From Streptomyces sp. WELS2 (GTDB taxonomy: Bacteria; Actinomycetota; Actinomycetes; Streptomycetales; Streptomycetaceae), in NCBI RefSeq assembly GCF_013870595.1, contig NZ_JACBWZ010000003.1, forward strand, positions 1 to 39,949: a DNA stretch of 39,949 nt, in the 5' to 3' direction. Numbering within the stretch: position 1 is the stretch's first letter; each line of letters begins with the position of its first letter. This document shows positions 17,005-25,800 of the stretch, piece by piece. The translations under genes and the position numbers were made by a program. The notes below the pieces were generated by a model that was given only the letters and a program-made list of their open reading frames with translations, was not told the DNA's origin and did not search any database.

Positions 17005-17124
17005 GCGGCGTCACGGCCCAACCGGAGCCCTCCGGTACCGGACCGAGGAAGCGGAGACCGGCCAAGAGCACCGTCTCCGCGCCACCGGCCATTCGGCATC
17101 CAGCGGAGACCGAGGAGACCACCA

Positions 17125-17982
17125 GTGGAGTACGGCACGGCCAGCCCGGAGGCCCGCGCACACCGAGTGACTGTCCATGGCGTACGTATCCGTTTCCTCC
17201 AGGCCGGACACGGCCGTCCCGTCCTCCTCCTGCACGGCGAAGGAGGCGTCGCGGAGAACTGGTGCGACGTGATGGCCGGACTCGCCCACCGTTACCGTGC
17301 CTTGGCCGTCGACCTGCCCGGCAATGGCAACAGTGACCCCATCGCAGCCTCGACTCCCGCCGCCCAGGCCGCCTTTCTGTGGCGGTTCCTCAGAACGATC
17401 GGTGTCAGCGGGACGGCTCTTGTCGGCCACTCGCTCGGCGGTGCCGTGGCGGTCCACATGGCTCTGCGCCGCCCGGCACACGTTTCCCGCCTGGTCCTGA
17501 TCGGCTCCACCGGCATGGGCCGTGCCATGCATCCCGGGCTGGTTCTCCGAGCGGCGAGCCCGCTCGGAGAACTCTCGCTGCTCGTTCCCGGTATTCCCCT
17601 CGGCCCGGAACTCCTCGTCACCTGGCTGTCCCTGATCGGCGCCGCTCGCCCGGGGCGCTTGCCGCCGACATGGTGGCACTCCCAGGTCAGGGCCGCCTCC
17701 TCGCCCGAAGCCCTCGCCACGGCCCTGCGCGCCCAGCGCTCCATCACCGGCCCCTTCGGCCAGCGCCGCCTGCTCCTGGACCACCTGCGGAATCTGACCA
17801 TGCCCACGCTCGTGCTGTGGGGGGTACAGGACCGAGTGCTGCCGTACCGGCAGGCACTGCGAGCGGTCCAGCGGCTGCCGGACGCCCGCCTGGTGCTGAT
17901 CCCGCACTCCGGCCACCTGCTGCCGGTGGAAGCACCGGGGGGAGTACTCGACGCCGTCATCCCGTTCCTGCACGCTGGGTGA
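17125..17982 (+). CDS. Alpha/beta-hydrolase
   Basis: 285 residues from GTG 17125, with GAGGAG about eight bases upstream. Oxyanion motif LLLHGEG, nucleophile elbow GHSLGG (Ser103), acid Asp236 in GVQDRVLP and His264 in PHSGHLLPVE complete the triad. A cap of about 80 residues (130-210) is rich in Leu and Pro, suited to a hydrophobic substrate. It belongs to the broad esterase/C-C hydrolase group. No thioesterase is otherwise present near the PKS, so this protein could release the chain from the ACP, or act on an ester made by the WS/DGAT protein. It lies 120 bases after the GMC gene, probably in the same transcript. Confidence 0.87.
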   Translation: MEYGTASPEARAHRVTVHGVRIRFLQAGHGRPVLLLHGEGGVAENWCDVMAGLAHRYRALAVDLPGNGNSDPIAASTPAAQAAFLWRFLRTIGVSGTALVGHSLGGAVAVHMALRRPAHVSRLVLIGSTGMGRAMHPGLVLRAASPLGELSLLVPGIPLGPELLVTWLSLIGAARPGRLPPTWWHSQVRAASSPEALATALRAQRSITGPFGQRRLLLDHLRNLTMPTLVLWGVQDRVLPYRQALRAVQRLPDARLVLIPHSGHLLPVEAPGGVLDAVIPFLHAG

Positions 17983-18380
17983 GCTGTTCGGGCAGGTTGA
18001 TGACGCGGCCGATGGCGGCCGGGCGGCGAGTGCGGGCGGCACAGGTGATGGATTTGGTGCGAGGGTAGGCCGGCAGGTCCTGCGTTCTTTCGAAGGTGCC
18101 GCAGCAAGGAGGATGGAGGCCCATGTCCTCGAGCTGAGTGCGTCGCCGTACGATGGGCGAGGTCCGTCGTGGTGTTGTCGGCAGTCGCGGAGAGTCTTCG
18201 CGCCGGCGTCGACCGCCCGCTTCCGCTGCCTGGACGCGAGCCTCCCTGATGCCGTTCATGCCACAACGCACCCTGCCAGGGCCCGAGTTCTGTGATTACG
18301 CCCGCCGAAAAGCCCGAGATCCTCCGGCGGGATGCGGTTGGCTGGGTTGCGCCTTGTCGCGCCCTGTCCACGAGCCTACT
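17983..18380. other. Gene-poor stretch
   Basis: About 400 bases after the hydrolase gene. Short frames exist on both strands, for example a 104-residue minus frame spanning 17957-18271, but composition is poor and the frame overlaps the hydrolase end. I can support no gene here; it may be decayed sequence plus the promoter of the next gene. Confidence 0.5.
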
Positions 18381-18410
18381 GTCCCTCTTACATTCCCAGC
18401 CAAGAGGGAC
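18381..18410. promoter_or_regulatory. 9-bp perfect inverted repeat covering the ribosome site of the next gene
   Basis: GTCCCTCTT (18381-18389) and AAGAGGGAC (18402-18410) are exact reverse complements separated by 12 bases. The right arm contains the only Shine-Dalgarno-like sequence (GAGGG) for the ATG at 18419. As RNA it would hide that site in a hairpin; as DNA it could be an operator. Confidence 0.55.
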
Positions 18411-18418
18411 GCGATCAA

Positions 18419-18826
18419 ATGTCCAACAAGGTGATCTGCGAATTATCTGAAACCATTGACGCGACTCGAATAATCTCCGTGGAAGGAAACCTCGTAGAAC
18501 TCGAGGTCCTGGCGTCGGGAACCGGGAACATCGACGGCCATGCCGTGCAAATCGTCGCCAACCACCTGATGCGGCGCCTCCAGGACGGTACCGTGATGAC
18601 CACCTGCCGGATCGTCGCCACGGCGGAGGGAAATTCCGACACGGTCGCGTTGACCGGGTCCTCGTCGGGCAAGCGCGATGACGACGGCCGCTACCACCTG
18701 CGCGGTTCCATGAGGGCGCGGAGCGCGGGCGGCGTGTTCAAGAACCTGGACGGCAGGAATATGAGCTCCACGGGTGAGATCACCCCGGACGGCCAGGTCA
18801 ACAGCGTCTACAGCCTGCACGAATGA
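18419..18826 (+). CDS. Small beta-rich protein of unknown function
   Basis: 135 residues from ATG 18419. The pattern of alternating polar and hydrophobic residues suggests a beta-barrel: IISVEGNLVELEVLASG, a short helix (AVQIVANHLMRRL), then VMTTCRIVATAEGN, TVALTGSSSG, YHLRGSMRARSAGGVF and TGEITPDGQVNSVYSL. The segment RGSMRARSAGGVFKNLDGR followed by TGEI recalls small barrel proteins of the allene-oxide-cyclase/lipocalin-like kind, but this is only an impression. No signal peptide. A TTA codon occurs at Leu9 (18443-18445). It sits between tailoring genes and an orphan acetohydroxyacid synthase gene, so it may be a cyclase or a ligand-binding protein of the pathway. Function not known. Confidence 0.75.
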   Translation: MSNKVICELSETIDATRIISVEGNLVELEVLASGTGNIDGHAVQIVANHLMRRLQDGTVMTTCRIVATAEGNSDTVALTGSSSGKRDDDGRYHLRGSMRARSAGGVFKNLDGRNMSSTGEITPDGQVNSVYSLHE

Positions 18827-18855
18827 CGCGTCGTGCCGAGTGTGCACGCCTCGGC

Positions 18856-18872
18856 GCGGGGGAGCTCCCCGC
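18856..18872 (+). terminator. GC-rich hairpin after the small beta-rich gene
   Basis: The dyad GGGGAGCTCCCC (18859-18870), extended by GC on both sides, lies 30 bases after the stop. There is no T-run, as is common in Streptomyces terminators. It could instead be an operator for the next gene, which starts 85 bases on. Confidence 0.35.
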
Positions 18873-18956
18873 TTCGTTCGCCCATTCTGCCGAAGGCCAT
18901 CCAGCTCGTGCCCCTTCTCAAGGGACAACGACATCCGTCACTGGAAAGGCAGAAGC

Positions 18957-20699
18957 ATGGCCACTGATTCAGGGCGCCACGTGACAGGTGCTGCCGCCGC
19001 TTTGCACGCCCTGAGGAGCGCGGATGTGCGGGTGCTGTTCGGCATACCCGGCAGGGCCATAATCCCGCTCTACCACACGTTGGGGGATTTCCCGGAGGTG
19101 CGCCATATTCTGACCAGGCACGAGCAGGGCGCGGGACACGCGGCCTCGGGCTACGCGCAGGCCACCGGCCGCCTCGGAGTGTGTCTGTCCACTTCGGGGC
19201 CGGGCGCGACCAACCTCGTCACCGCGTTGATGGACGCGCAGAGGGATTCCGTGCCCGTCCTGGCGCTCACGGGACAGGTGGAGAGCGATCAACTGGGCAC
19301 CGGAGCCTTCCAGGAGGCGGACATCTGCTCCGTCGTCTCGTCGGTCACCAAGTACTCCGTGGAAGTGACCCGAGCGGCGGACGTCTTCCCGGCCGTCACC
19401 GAGGCCGCCCGCAGGGCGATGAGCGGGCGCCCCGGGTCGGTGCTGGTCTCCGTCACCATGGACGCTTTCAACGGAAGAACCCCGCTGCCCGGCGGCGGAC
19501 GGGAGGCAGCCGACCCGCCGACGCCCGACCCCGCCCGGATCGAGCAGGCCGTGGCAGCGCTGCTGGCTGCTCGCCGACCGGTTCTGTACGCGGGTGGTGG
19601 GGTCGTACGGGGTGAGGCCGCCGGTCCCTTGCGGGAGCTGGCGGAGGAGATCGGCGTGCCGGTCGTCACCACCCTCATGGCGCGCGGGGCGTTCCCGGAC
19701 GGCCATCGCCTCGCTTTCGGCATGCCCGGGATGTACGGAACGATCGCGGCCACCGCCGCCATGCAGAAGGCGGACCTGATCCTCGCCGTCGGAGCCCGAT
19801 TCGACAGCAGGGTGACCGGGAAGCCGGACGCCTTCGCTCCCGACGCCCGGATCGTCCACATCGACATCGACGACGGAGAGATCTCCCGTACGGGGCGCGC
19901 CGACATCGGGATCAACGCGCACTGCCGTCCGGTCCTTGCCATGATGAGGAACCGGGTCCGTGAAGCCCTCGAAAGCGGCCGGCACCGTCACCCGGACCTC
20001 TCGTCCTGGTGGCACACCCTGGACGGCTGGCGCAACCGCCATGAACCGGGTCATGGCGAGGAAGTCGACGGGGCCCTCGACCCCCGGTACGCCGTGGAAC
20101 GCCTCGGATCCCTCACCGCCGGCCCGAACACCCTGTACACGGCGGGCGTCGGACAGCACCAGGTGTGGGCGGCCAAGCACATCCGGTACGAACGCCCGCG
20201 CACCTTCATCACCACGTGCGGCGCGGGCACCATGGGGTACGCCGTCCCCGCCGCGATGGGCGTGCAGGCCGCTCACCCCGACGCGGAGGTATGGGCCATC
20301 GACGGGGACGGCAGCTTCCAGATGATGTGCCAGGAGCTGGCCACCTGCGTCCAGGCCCGGCTTCCCATCAAGGTTGCGGTCATCAACAACGCCATGCTGG
20401 GCATGGTGCGCCAGTGGCAGGACCTGTGGTACCCCCACGACAACGAGGAGACGGACCTCTCCGCCCACAAGGCGACCGAGAGCCCGGACATCAGTGCGCT
20501 GGCGCGGGCCTACGGCTGTGCCGCGTTCACGTGTGCACACCCGGGTCAGGTGGACCAGGTAGTGACGGAGGCCTCGGCGGTACGCGACCGCCCGGTGGTT
20601 GTCGAGTTCCTCGTGTCCAAATCGGCTAGGTCGTACCCTCTGGTCCCACCGCACGTACCGGTGCCGGATCTTCTTCCCGACTTCGACGGCATCGACTGA
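18957..20699 (+). CDS. Thiamine-diphosphate enzyme, acetohydroxyacid-synthase-like catalytic subunit
   Basis: 580 residues from ATG 18957, full length for the IlvB family. N-terminal domain with catalytic Glu56 in LTRHEQGAGHAA, LSTSGPGATNLVTALMDAQ, GQVESDQLGTGAFQEADI, a central domain, and the cofactor motif AIDGDGSFQM with downstream NNAMLGMVRQWQDLWY, whose Trp matches the Trp that lines the substrate channel in this family. Such enzymes decarboxylate pyruvate and add it to a second 2-keto acid. The position of the conserved herbicide-site Pro (GQVP in many AHAS) is Glu here. No regulatory small subunit (IlvN) is encoded. It could supply a branched acid or acyloin for the pathway, or be a resistant copy of a housekeeping target. 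Hairpin 20703-20718 ends the unit. Confidence 0.87.
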   Translation: MATDSGRHVTGAAAALHALRSADVRVLFGIPGRAIIPLYHTLGDFPEVRHILTRHEQGAGHAASGYAQATGRLGVCLSTSGPGATNLVTALMDAQRDSVPVLALTGQVESDQLGTGAFQEADICSVVSSVTKYSVEVTRAADVFPAVTEAARRAMSGRPGSVLVSVTMDAFNGRTPLPGGGREAADPPTPDPARIEQAVAALLAARRPVLYAGGGVVRGEAAGPLRELAEEIGVPVVTTLMARGAFPDGHRLAFGMPGMYGTIAATAAMQKADLILAVGARFDSRVTGKPDAFAPDARIVHIDIDDGEISRTGRADIGINAHCRPVLAMMRNRVREALESGRHRHPDLSSWWHTLDGWRNRHEPGHGEEVDGALDPRYAVERLGSLTAGPNTLYTAGVGQHQVWAAKHIRYERPRTFITTCGAGTMGYAVPAAMGVQAAHPDAEVWAIDGDGSFQMMCQELATCVQARLPIKVAVINNAMLGMVRQWQDLWYPHDNEETDLSAHKATESPDISALARAYGCAAFTCAHPGQVDQVVTEASAVRDRPVVVEFLVSKSARSYPLVPPHVPVPDLLPDFDGID

Positions 20700-20702
20700 G
20701 AC

Positions 20703-20718
20703 CGGGCCCTCCGGCCCG
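20703..20718 (+). terminator. Hairpin terminator after the AHAS-like gene
   Basis: CGGGCC-CTCC-GGCCCG, a perfect 6-bp GC stem with a 4-base loop, starts 3 bases after the stop codon. No T-tract follows. Confidence 0.6.
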
Positions 20719-20749
20719 ACGGTTGCCTTGGCTGCGGAAGGGTTCATGG

Positions 20750-21025
20750 ATGGGTGTGAACGCATCGGCCGGACGTGCTGCGCAGTTCGAGCGTCTGGCG
20801 CTGGCCCGGGCCGGGACGGCGGGTCGGGGGCAGCCCGGCGCGGCCGAACTGGCGCAGGCTTTCGCGACACTGGCGGTCGCAGCACGCCTCGACCACCTGC
20901 AAAGGCGGCTGAGCGTCGTCGGTGACCAGCTGAACGCCATCAAGAGCGGGTTGGAGAACGGCGGCTCCTGGACGCTCTCCTGCCCTACCCACGAGCCGAC
21001 CGCGACCCCGTCACCCGCGCACTGA
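20750..21025 (+). pseudogene. Small helical ORF whose 3' end runs into a transposase remnant
   Basis: ATG 20750 has GGAAGG eight bases upstream. About 65 residues are helical and coiled-coil-like (ELAQAFATLAVAARLDHLQR, then RLSVVGDQLNAIKSG). From about 20944 the same bases, in another frame, read as the end of a transposase, and the ORF ends in a low-complexity tail (PTHEPTATPSPAH). The natural 3' end of this gene seems to have been replaced. Function unknown. Confidence 0.4.
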
Positions 21026-21159
21026 AGTGGTCAGCCTGGAGAAGACGCCGCCAGGCCGTCGCCCGCCGCTGCCACTACCGGAAACGCAGCCCAGGACACG
21101 ATCCGCTGCCGGAGTATTGGACCGTGTCCTCCGTGGTGAGGCGGACGAGTCGTTCGTAG
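20944..21159 (+). mobile_element. 3'-terminal remnant of an insertion-sequence transposase
   Basis: In this frame the translation reads ERRLLDALLPYPRADRDPVT and then RALKWSAWRRRRQAVARRCHYRKRS to a TAG at 21157. The WSAWRRRRQ...HYRKR pattern is typical of the C-terminus of transposases common in Streptomyces (the IS701-like group by recollection). The catalytic part is absent, and a stop at 20923 precedes the fragment in frame. Non-functional relic. Confidence 0.5.
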
Positions 21160-21181
21160 CAGCACACAGCGGCGGCGAGGC
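21119..21181 (+). repeat. Dispersed repeat, copy 1 (copy 2 at 35664-35730)
   Basis: About 63 bases beginning GACCGTG that contain a 24-base core (21133-21156, GTGGTGAGGCGG then ACGAGTCGTTCG) identical to copy 2, followed by TAGCAGCA and GGCGGCGAGGC. On the minus strand it reads LAAAVCCYERLVRLTT, plausible as the end of a transposase. The two copies are in the same orientation and bracket the whole A-T-R gene block. Confidence 0.7.
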
Positions 21182-21366
21182 CCGCGCCCCACGTCGAAAC
21201 CCGGCGACGGCCGTGAAGCGGGACGGGCGGGAACCTTCCTGGTTCGCTGCCGTGCTCCGGGGTCTGATGGCCGACCGGGCCTGGGATGTCCCGGCCGCCG
21301 GCGGCACGCGCCGGCGGGCCAAGGAGGGGCCGTCGTCCCGCAGCAGCGTCGGCTCCCCGGCCATCG

Positions 21367-21560
21367 CGTTTCTCGACGACACCTACGTCCGGCCCGTCAC
21401 GCGCCTTTCCTCTGCCAACGCCCCCGCCCAACCGCTGCGGATCTCCCGGCGCACCGTCGAACGGTACGTCAAGTACCAGATCGAAAAGCCCCGCCCCGAG
21501 TTCCTCGGGCAGGAGGCTGACGCTCCTCGCCGTTACGGCGGCGGGGCCTGGGTGACCTGC
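21367..21560 (+). pseudogene. Remnant of a telomere terminal-protein (Tpg-like) gene
   Basis: The translation LDDTYVRPVTRLSSANAPAQ, then PLRISRRTVERYVKYQIEKP and RPEFLGQEAD follows the N-terminal pattern of Streptomyces Tpg proteins as I know it: an L-D-x-x-Y-x-R-P-V start, then an LGxSxRTVERYxKxQxxxPRPELA helix-turn-helix. Several residues between the two parts are missing, the sequence degrades after RYGGGAW, and the remaining 100 or so residues of Tpg are absent. Tpg caps the ends of linear Streptomyces replicons. It is a relic lying partly antisense to the aminotransferase C-terminus. Confidence 0.5.
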
Positions 21561-22803
21561 CACGGTTCGTCGTCGAGGGGCCGGGAGTTCTGCGGCGCTC
21601 GAGAAAACGGGCCAGCCTGGTGACCGCTTCGGTGAGAACGTCGGGTGGGGGCAGGGTGACCATGCGCAGGTGGCCGGGCGGGACCGGACCGAGGCCGGAT
21701 CCGGGGACGAGGAACAGCCCCTCCTCGCGCAGGAGGTCGGAGGCCAGGCTCTCGTCGTCGCCCAGACGGTACTGACCGGGAGTGATGCGTGGGAAGACGT
21801 AGAACGCGCCGCGGGGTTTGACGGTCCGTACGCCTGGGATGTCGCCGAGCAGGCGCCACAGGTGGTCTCGCCGAAGGCACAGCGCGCCTCCTGGGGCGGT
21901 CAACGCTGTTGTGTCGTCGATGCGCAGCGCGGCTGCCACAGCGCCTTGCGCGGGAACGTTCGGGCACAGCCGCAGCGACGCGAGGGTGTCGAGCGCGGCG
22001 ACGTAGTCGCGTGCGGGGCCGCGGCAACCGGTCAGTGCCAGCCATCCCATGCGGTAGCCGGGGATGCGGCTGCGTTTGGACAACCCTCCGAACGTCAGGC
22101 AGGGTACGTCCGGGGCGCACGTCGCGAGCGGTGTGTGACAGGTGCCGTCGTAGAGGAAGTCGGCGTATATCTCGTCGGCCAGGAGTACCAGGCCGTGCTT
22201 GCGGGCGACGTCGGCGATGCCGTCCAGGACCTCGCGTGGCCATACGGCTCCGGTGGGGTTGTTGGGGTTGATCACCACGATGGCCCGTGTCCGGTCGGTC
22301 ACCCGGCGGGCGACGTCCTGCGGGTCCGGGTACCAGCCGGAGGCTTCGTCGCACGGGTAGTGCACCGGCCGGCCGCCCGCCACGACCACGGAGGCGGTCC
22401 ACATGGGATAGTCCGGTGCCGGGATGAGAACCTGGTCATGGGGGTCCAGGAGCGCGTGCAGGGACAGGGGCGCGAGTTCCGAAACTCCGTTGCCGAGGTA
22501 GACGTCGCACGGCCGTACGGTGTCGAGTCCCTTGCCGCGGTAGTGCCGGGCCACCGCGTCACGGGCATCTGGGAGCCCGGCGGCTCCGCTGTATCCGCAG
22601 GAGTCGTCGAGACGGTCGCGCACCGCCCGCACTACCTCACGAGCCGGTGGCAGACCGTGCGCGGCGGGGTCTCCGAGGCTCAGCGTGAGTACGTCCTCCC
22701 CGGCGGCTCGCATGCGTTCGGCCTGTGCCGCGAGCGGACCACGCAGACTGTAGGAGACACCCGACAACTTGCGCGACATGCCGATATGGGAGCGCGACGT
22801 CAT
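21469..22803 (-). CDS. PLP-dependent class I aminotransferase
   Basis: 444 residues from ATG 22803, overlapping the stop of the A-T-R gene by ATGA. Fold-type I signatures: LSLGDPAAHGLP, YSGAAGLPDARDAVA (substrate loop), VINPNNPTGAVWP (177-189), Asp210 in LLADEIYADFLY, and the PLP Lys243 in FGGLSKRSRIPGYRMGW. It resembles AlaA/aspartate-type transaminases acting on small or branched 2-keto acids. The last 45 residues are Arg/Pro/Gly-rich and lie antisense to the tpg remnant, so the original stop seems to have been lost and the frame extended. It may make the amino acid loaded by an A-T-R protein, or aminate the aldehyde or ketone released. Last gene of the leftward operon. Confidence 0.88.
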   Translation of the reverse strand: MTSRSHIGMSRKLSGVSYSLRGPLAAQAERMRAAGEDVLTLSLGDPAAHGLPPAREVVRAVRDRLDDSCGYSGAAGLPDARDAVARHYRGKGLDTVRPCDVYLGNGVSELAPLSLHALLDPHDQVLIPAPDYPMWTASVVVAGGRPVHYPCDEASGWYPDPQDVARRVTDRTRAIVVINPNNPTGAVWPREVLDGIADVARKHGLVLLADEIYADFLYDGTCHTPLATCAPDVPCLTFGGLSKRSRIPGYRMGWLALTGCRGPARDYVAALDTLASLRLCPNVPAQGAVAAALRIDDTTALTAPGGALCLRRDHLWRLLGDIPGVRTVKPRGAFYVFPRITPGQYRLGDDESLASDLLREEGLFLVPGSGLGPVPPGHLRMVTLPPPDVLTEAVTRLARFLERRRTPGPSTTNRGRSPRPRRRNGEERQPPARGTRGGAFRSGT

Positions 22804-25800
22804 GCGATGTCCCCGGGAACAGACGCGGCGCGGTTGGATGCGGAGGGCGGCGCAAGGAATCCGGTGCGCCTGAATTCGCGCAGGTAGGTGTCGAGCAGGC
22901 CGGCATCGACAGGCGGACAGACGAGTCCGCTGCCGGCGAGTGCGGCGTCGGCGTTGTGGCGGCTGAAGGCGGGGAAGACACCGTCGGTGTACATCTGCTT
23001 GACCGAGACCCCACTGTCACGGGCCGGTTCGACGAACATGGCGACATATGGGGCCATGGGGTGGTCGGGCAGCCGAGCCGTCAGCTCGGCGAGCATCTCC
23101 GTCCACGCGCCGTAGGGCACGGTCCGCACCGGATATCCCATGGCGGTCAGGCGTTCCACGAGCAGGGGCAGGCGGGCCGGGCGGGGATTGGTGAGGTGGT
23201 AGACGCGGCCGTCGGGTTCCTGGTGGGTGATGAGGTGTGTGATCGCGTCCGCGGTGTAGTCCACCGGCACGAAGTCCAGCGGCAGGGCCATGTCCGGGGC
23301 GAGGCCGGTCTCGGCGATGGTCCGGAACAGGGCGCACATCATGGTGTCGGTGTTCCACACGCCCCGCTCCACCGTGCCGGTCACCTCGTAGGGGCGGTGG
23401 ACGGCCATGGGCAGGCCGCGTCGGCCGGCCTCGACGACGAGGTTCTCCGCGACCCATTTGGTCTCGGGGTAGCCCAGGGACAAGCGGTCGGCGTGGTCGA
23501 GTGGTGTGTTCTCGTCGACGTGCGCCACACCGGCGGTGCCGAACCCGGCGATCACCGCGATGGTGGAGATGTAATGGAGCGGCTTGGTGGTGTGCTCGCC
23601 CGCCAGCTCCAGCACGGTGCGGGTGCCACCGACGTTGATCGGCGCGAGCGCGTGGTAGGGATAGGCGAAGTTGACCCGTGCGCCGCAGTGCACGATCAAG
23701 TCGATGTCACGGGCGAGCCGGTCCCAGTCGCCGTCGGACAGTCCGAAGTGGTGCTCGGCCAGCTCTCCGGGTACGGGGACGACACGGTCCAGCAGTGGTT
23801 CGGGATCGAGGCCATAGCGCCGCATCCTGGCCGCCAGCCGCGCGAGGGCCCGAGGTGGGTCGTCGGCGCGGATCAGGCAGTGGACTCGCTCCACGCCCTC
23901 CCGCAGCAGCCGGTCGACGAGGTAGACCCCCAGGAAACCGGTTGAGCCGGTCAGCAGCACCTGGCGCGGAACCCGGGCGGCGGCCGTCGCGGGCGCGGTG
24001 TAACGCAGCTCCGGCGCGAGTCGGCTCTCGATCGCGAAGTCGGTGTCCGGGGCGGTGGATTCCTCGTGACCGTCGAGTAAATCCCGCACCGTCGCGGTGA
24101 AGTCCCGCAGGGACGGGTCCGCGACCAGACTGCGGATCATCGCACGCCCGAACTCGGCCGGCACTCCGAGGCGTTCGCGCACCGCGGCGGTGACCTGTGT
24201 GGCACGCAGCGACGTACCGCCGAGAGCGAAGAAGTGTGCATCGCGTCCGACCATGTCCGCATTGAGGACATCGCGCCACACGCTTGCGAGGATCTCCTCC
24301 ACCTCTCCGCGGGGCGCGTCGTCGCGGGCCGGAGCGGGGGGCGTGGCGAGGGCGGACAGCGACCTGCGGTCGACCTTGCCACTGGAGGTGAGGGGGAGTG
24401 CGTCCACCAGCGCGATCCGCGTCGGCGTCATGTAGCTCGGCAGCCGGTCGCGTACGTGCTCGTGCAGGCGAGCCGTGAGGTCCTTGTGGTCATGTCCGCT
24501 GTGCGCCACGACAGCGGCCATCAGCCGCTGCCCCGCCCCTTCGCCGACGACATCGACCGCCGTCTGACGCACGTGCGGATGTGCCGACAGCACGGACTCG
24601 ACCTCGTCCAGCTCCACGCGGTAGCCGCGGATCTTGACCTGCCGGTCGCGCCGCCCGAGGAATTCGAGCGCTCCGTCCTCCCGCCACCGTGCCATGTCGC
24701 CGGTGCGGTAGAGCCGTCCGCGTATCTCGTCGGGGCTCCACCGGTCCTCGACGAAGTGTTCCGCCGTCCTGTCCGGATCGCCGAGGTACCCCAGCGCGAC
24801 CCCGTCTCCGCCGAGCCAGAGTTCGCCCGTCTCACCGGGGGCGGCGACTGTGCCGTCCTCGCGCACCACGTAGGCGGTCGAGCCTGCGACCGGCACCCCG
24901 ATGGGCACGTTCTCGGCCTGCGAGGACAGCTCGTCCAACCGGCACACGGTGGACAAGGAGGAGTTCTCGGTGGGCCCGTAGCCGTTGAGGAACACGTCGG
25001 GCCGGCTCTCCGCCAGAACGGCGCGCACGGCGCGAGGGCTGAGTACATCACCGCCCGCGACGAGAAGACGCAGTCCGGCGAAGAGGTGAGGTGCGACGTG
25101 GGCGTGCTGGTGGAAGAGGCCCGCGCTCAGCCACATCACGCTGACGCCCCTGCCGCTCACCACGTTCTCCAGCGCCTTGGAGTCCAGCAGGTCCGAGTCC
25201 TGCGCGAGGAGGAGGCAGGCGCCGTTCAGCAGAGTGGCGAAGATCTCGAAGCAGGAGACATCGAACGTCAGATCGGTGGTGGCGAGGACGCGGTCGTCGG
25301 GCCGGACGCGGAGTTCCCCCGCCCCGCGGGCCAGCCTGGTCTGGCCGCGGTGGGGACACACCACGCCCTTGGGAGCGCCGGTCGATCCCGATGTGTAGAT
25401 GACGTACGCCGCCTCGTCGGCGGCACGTTCACCCCACCACCGGGGATCGGCGTCCTCGGGGCCACCGAACAAGTCGTCGGCGCAGACGGCGGTCGTGGAG
25501 TCCGGCACCTCCACGGGTTCGTCCGCACCGTGCACAGCCACCCGGACGCCGGCGTCCCGCATAATCCCGGTCAGCCGGTCGGCGGGCTGATCCGGACCGA
25601 GCGGGAGGTATACCCCGCCCGCGTGCAGGACCGCGAGGATGGCGGCCACCGCCGCCGGGGACCGCCGCATGACCACCCCTACCACGTCCCCGGCGCCGAT
25701 CCCGTGCGCCCGCAGCGCCGTGGCGCCGCGCCGGACTCGTGCTGCCAGCTCCTGGTACGTCCATGCCCCGTCCGCCCATTCGACGGCCGTCGCTTCGGGC

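Noticed and set aside
17957-18271. 104-codon minus-strand frame after the hydrolase gene
   Set aside because: Overlaps the hydrolase end, has no ribosome site and poor composition.
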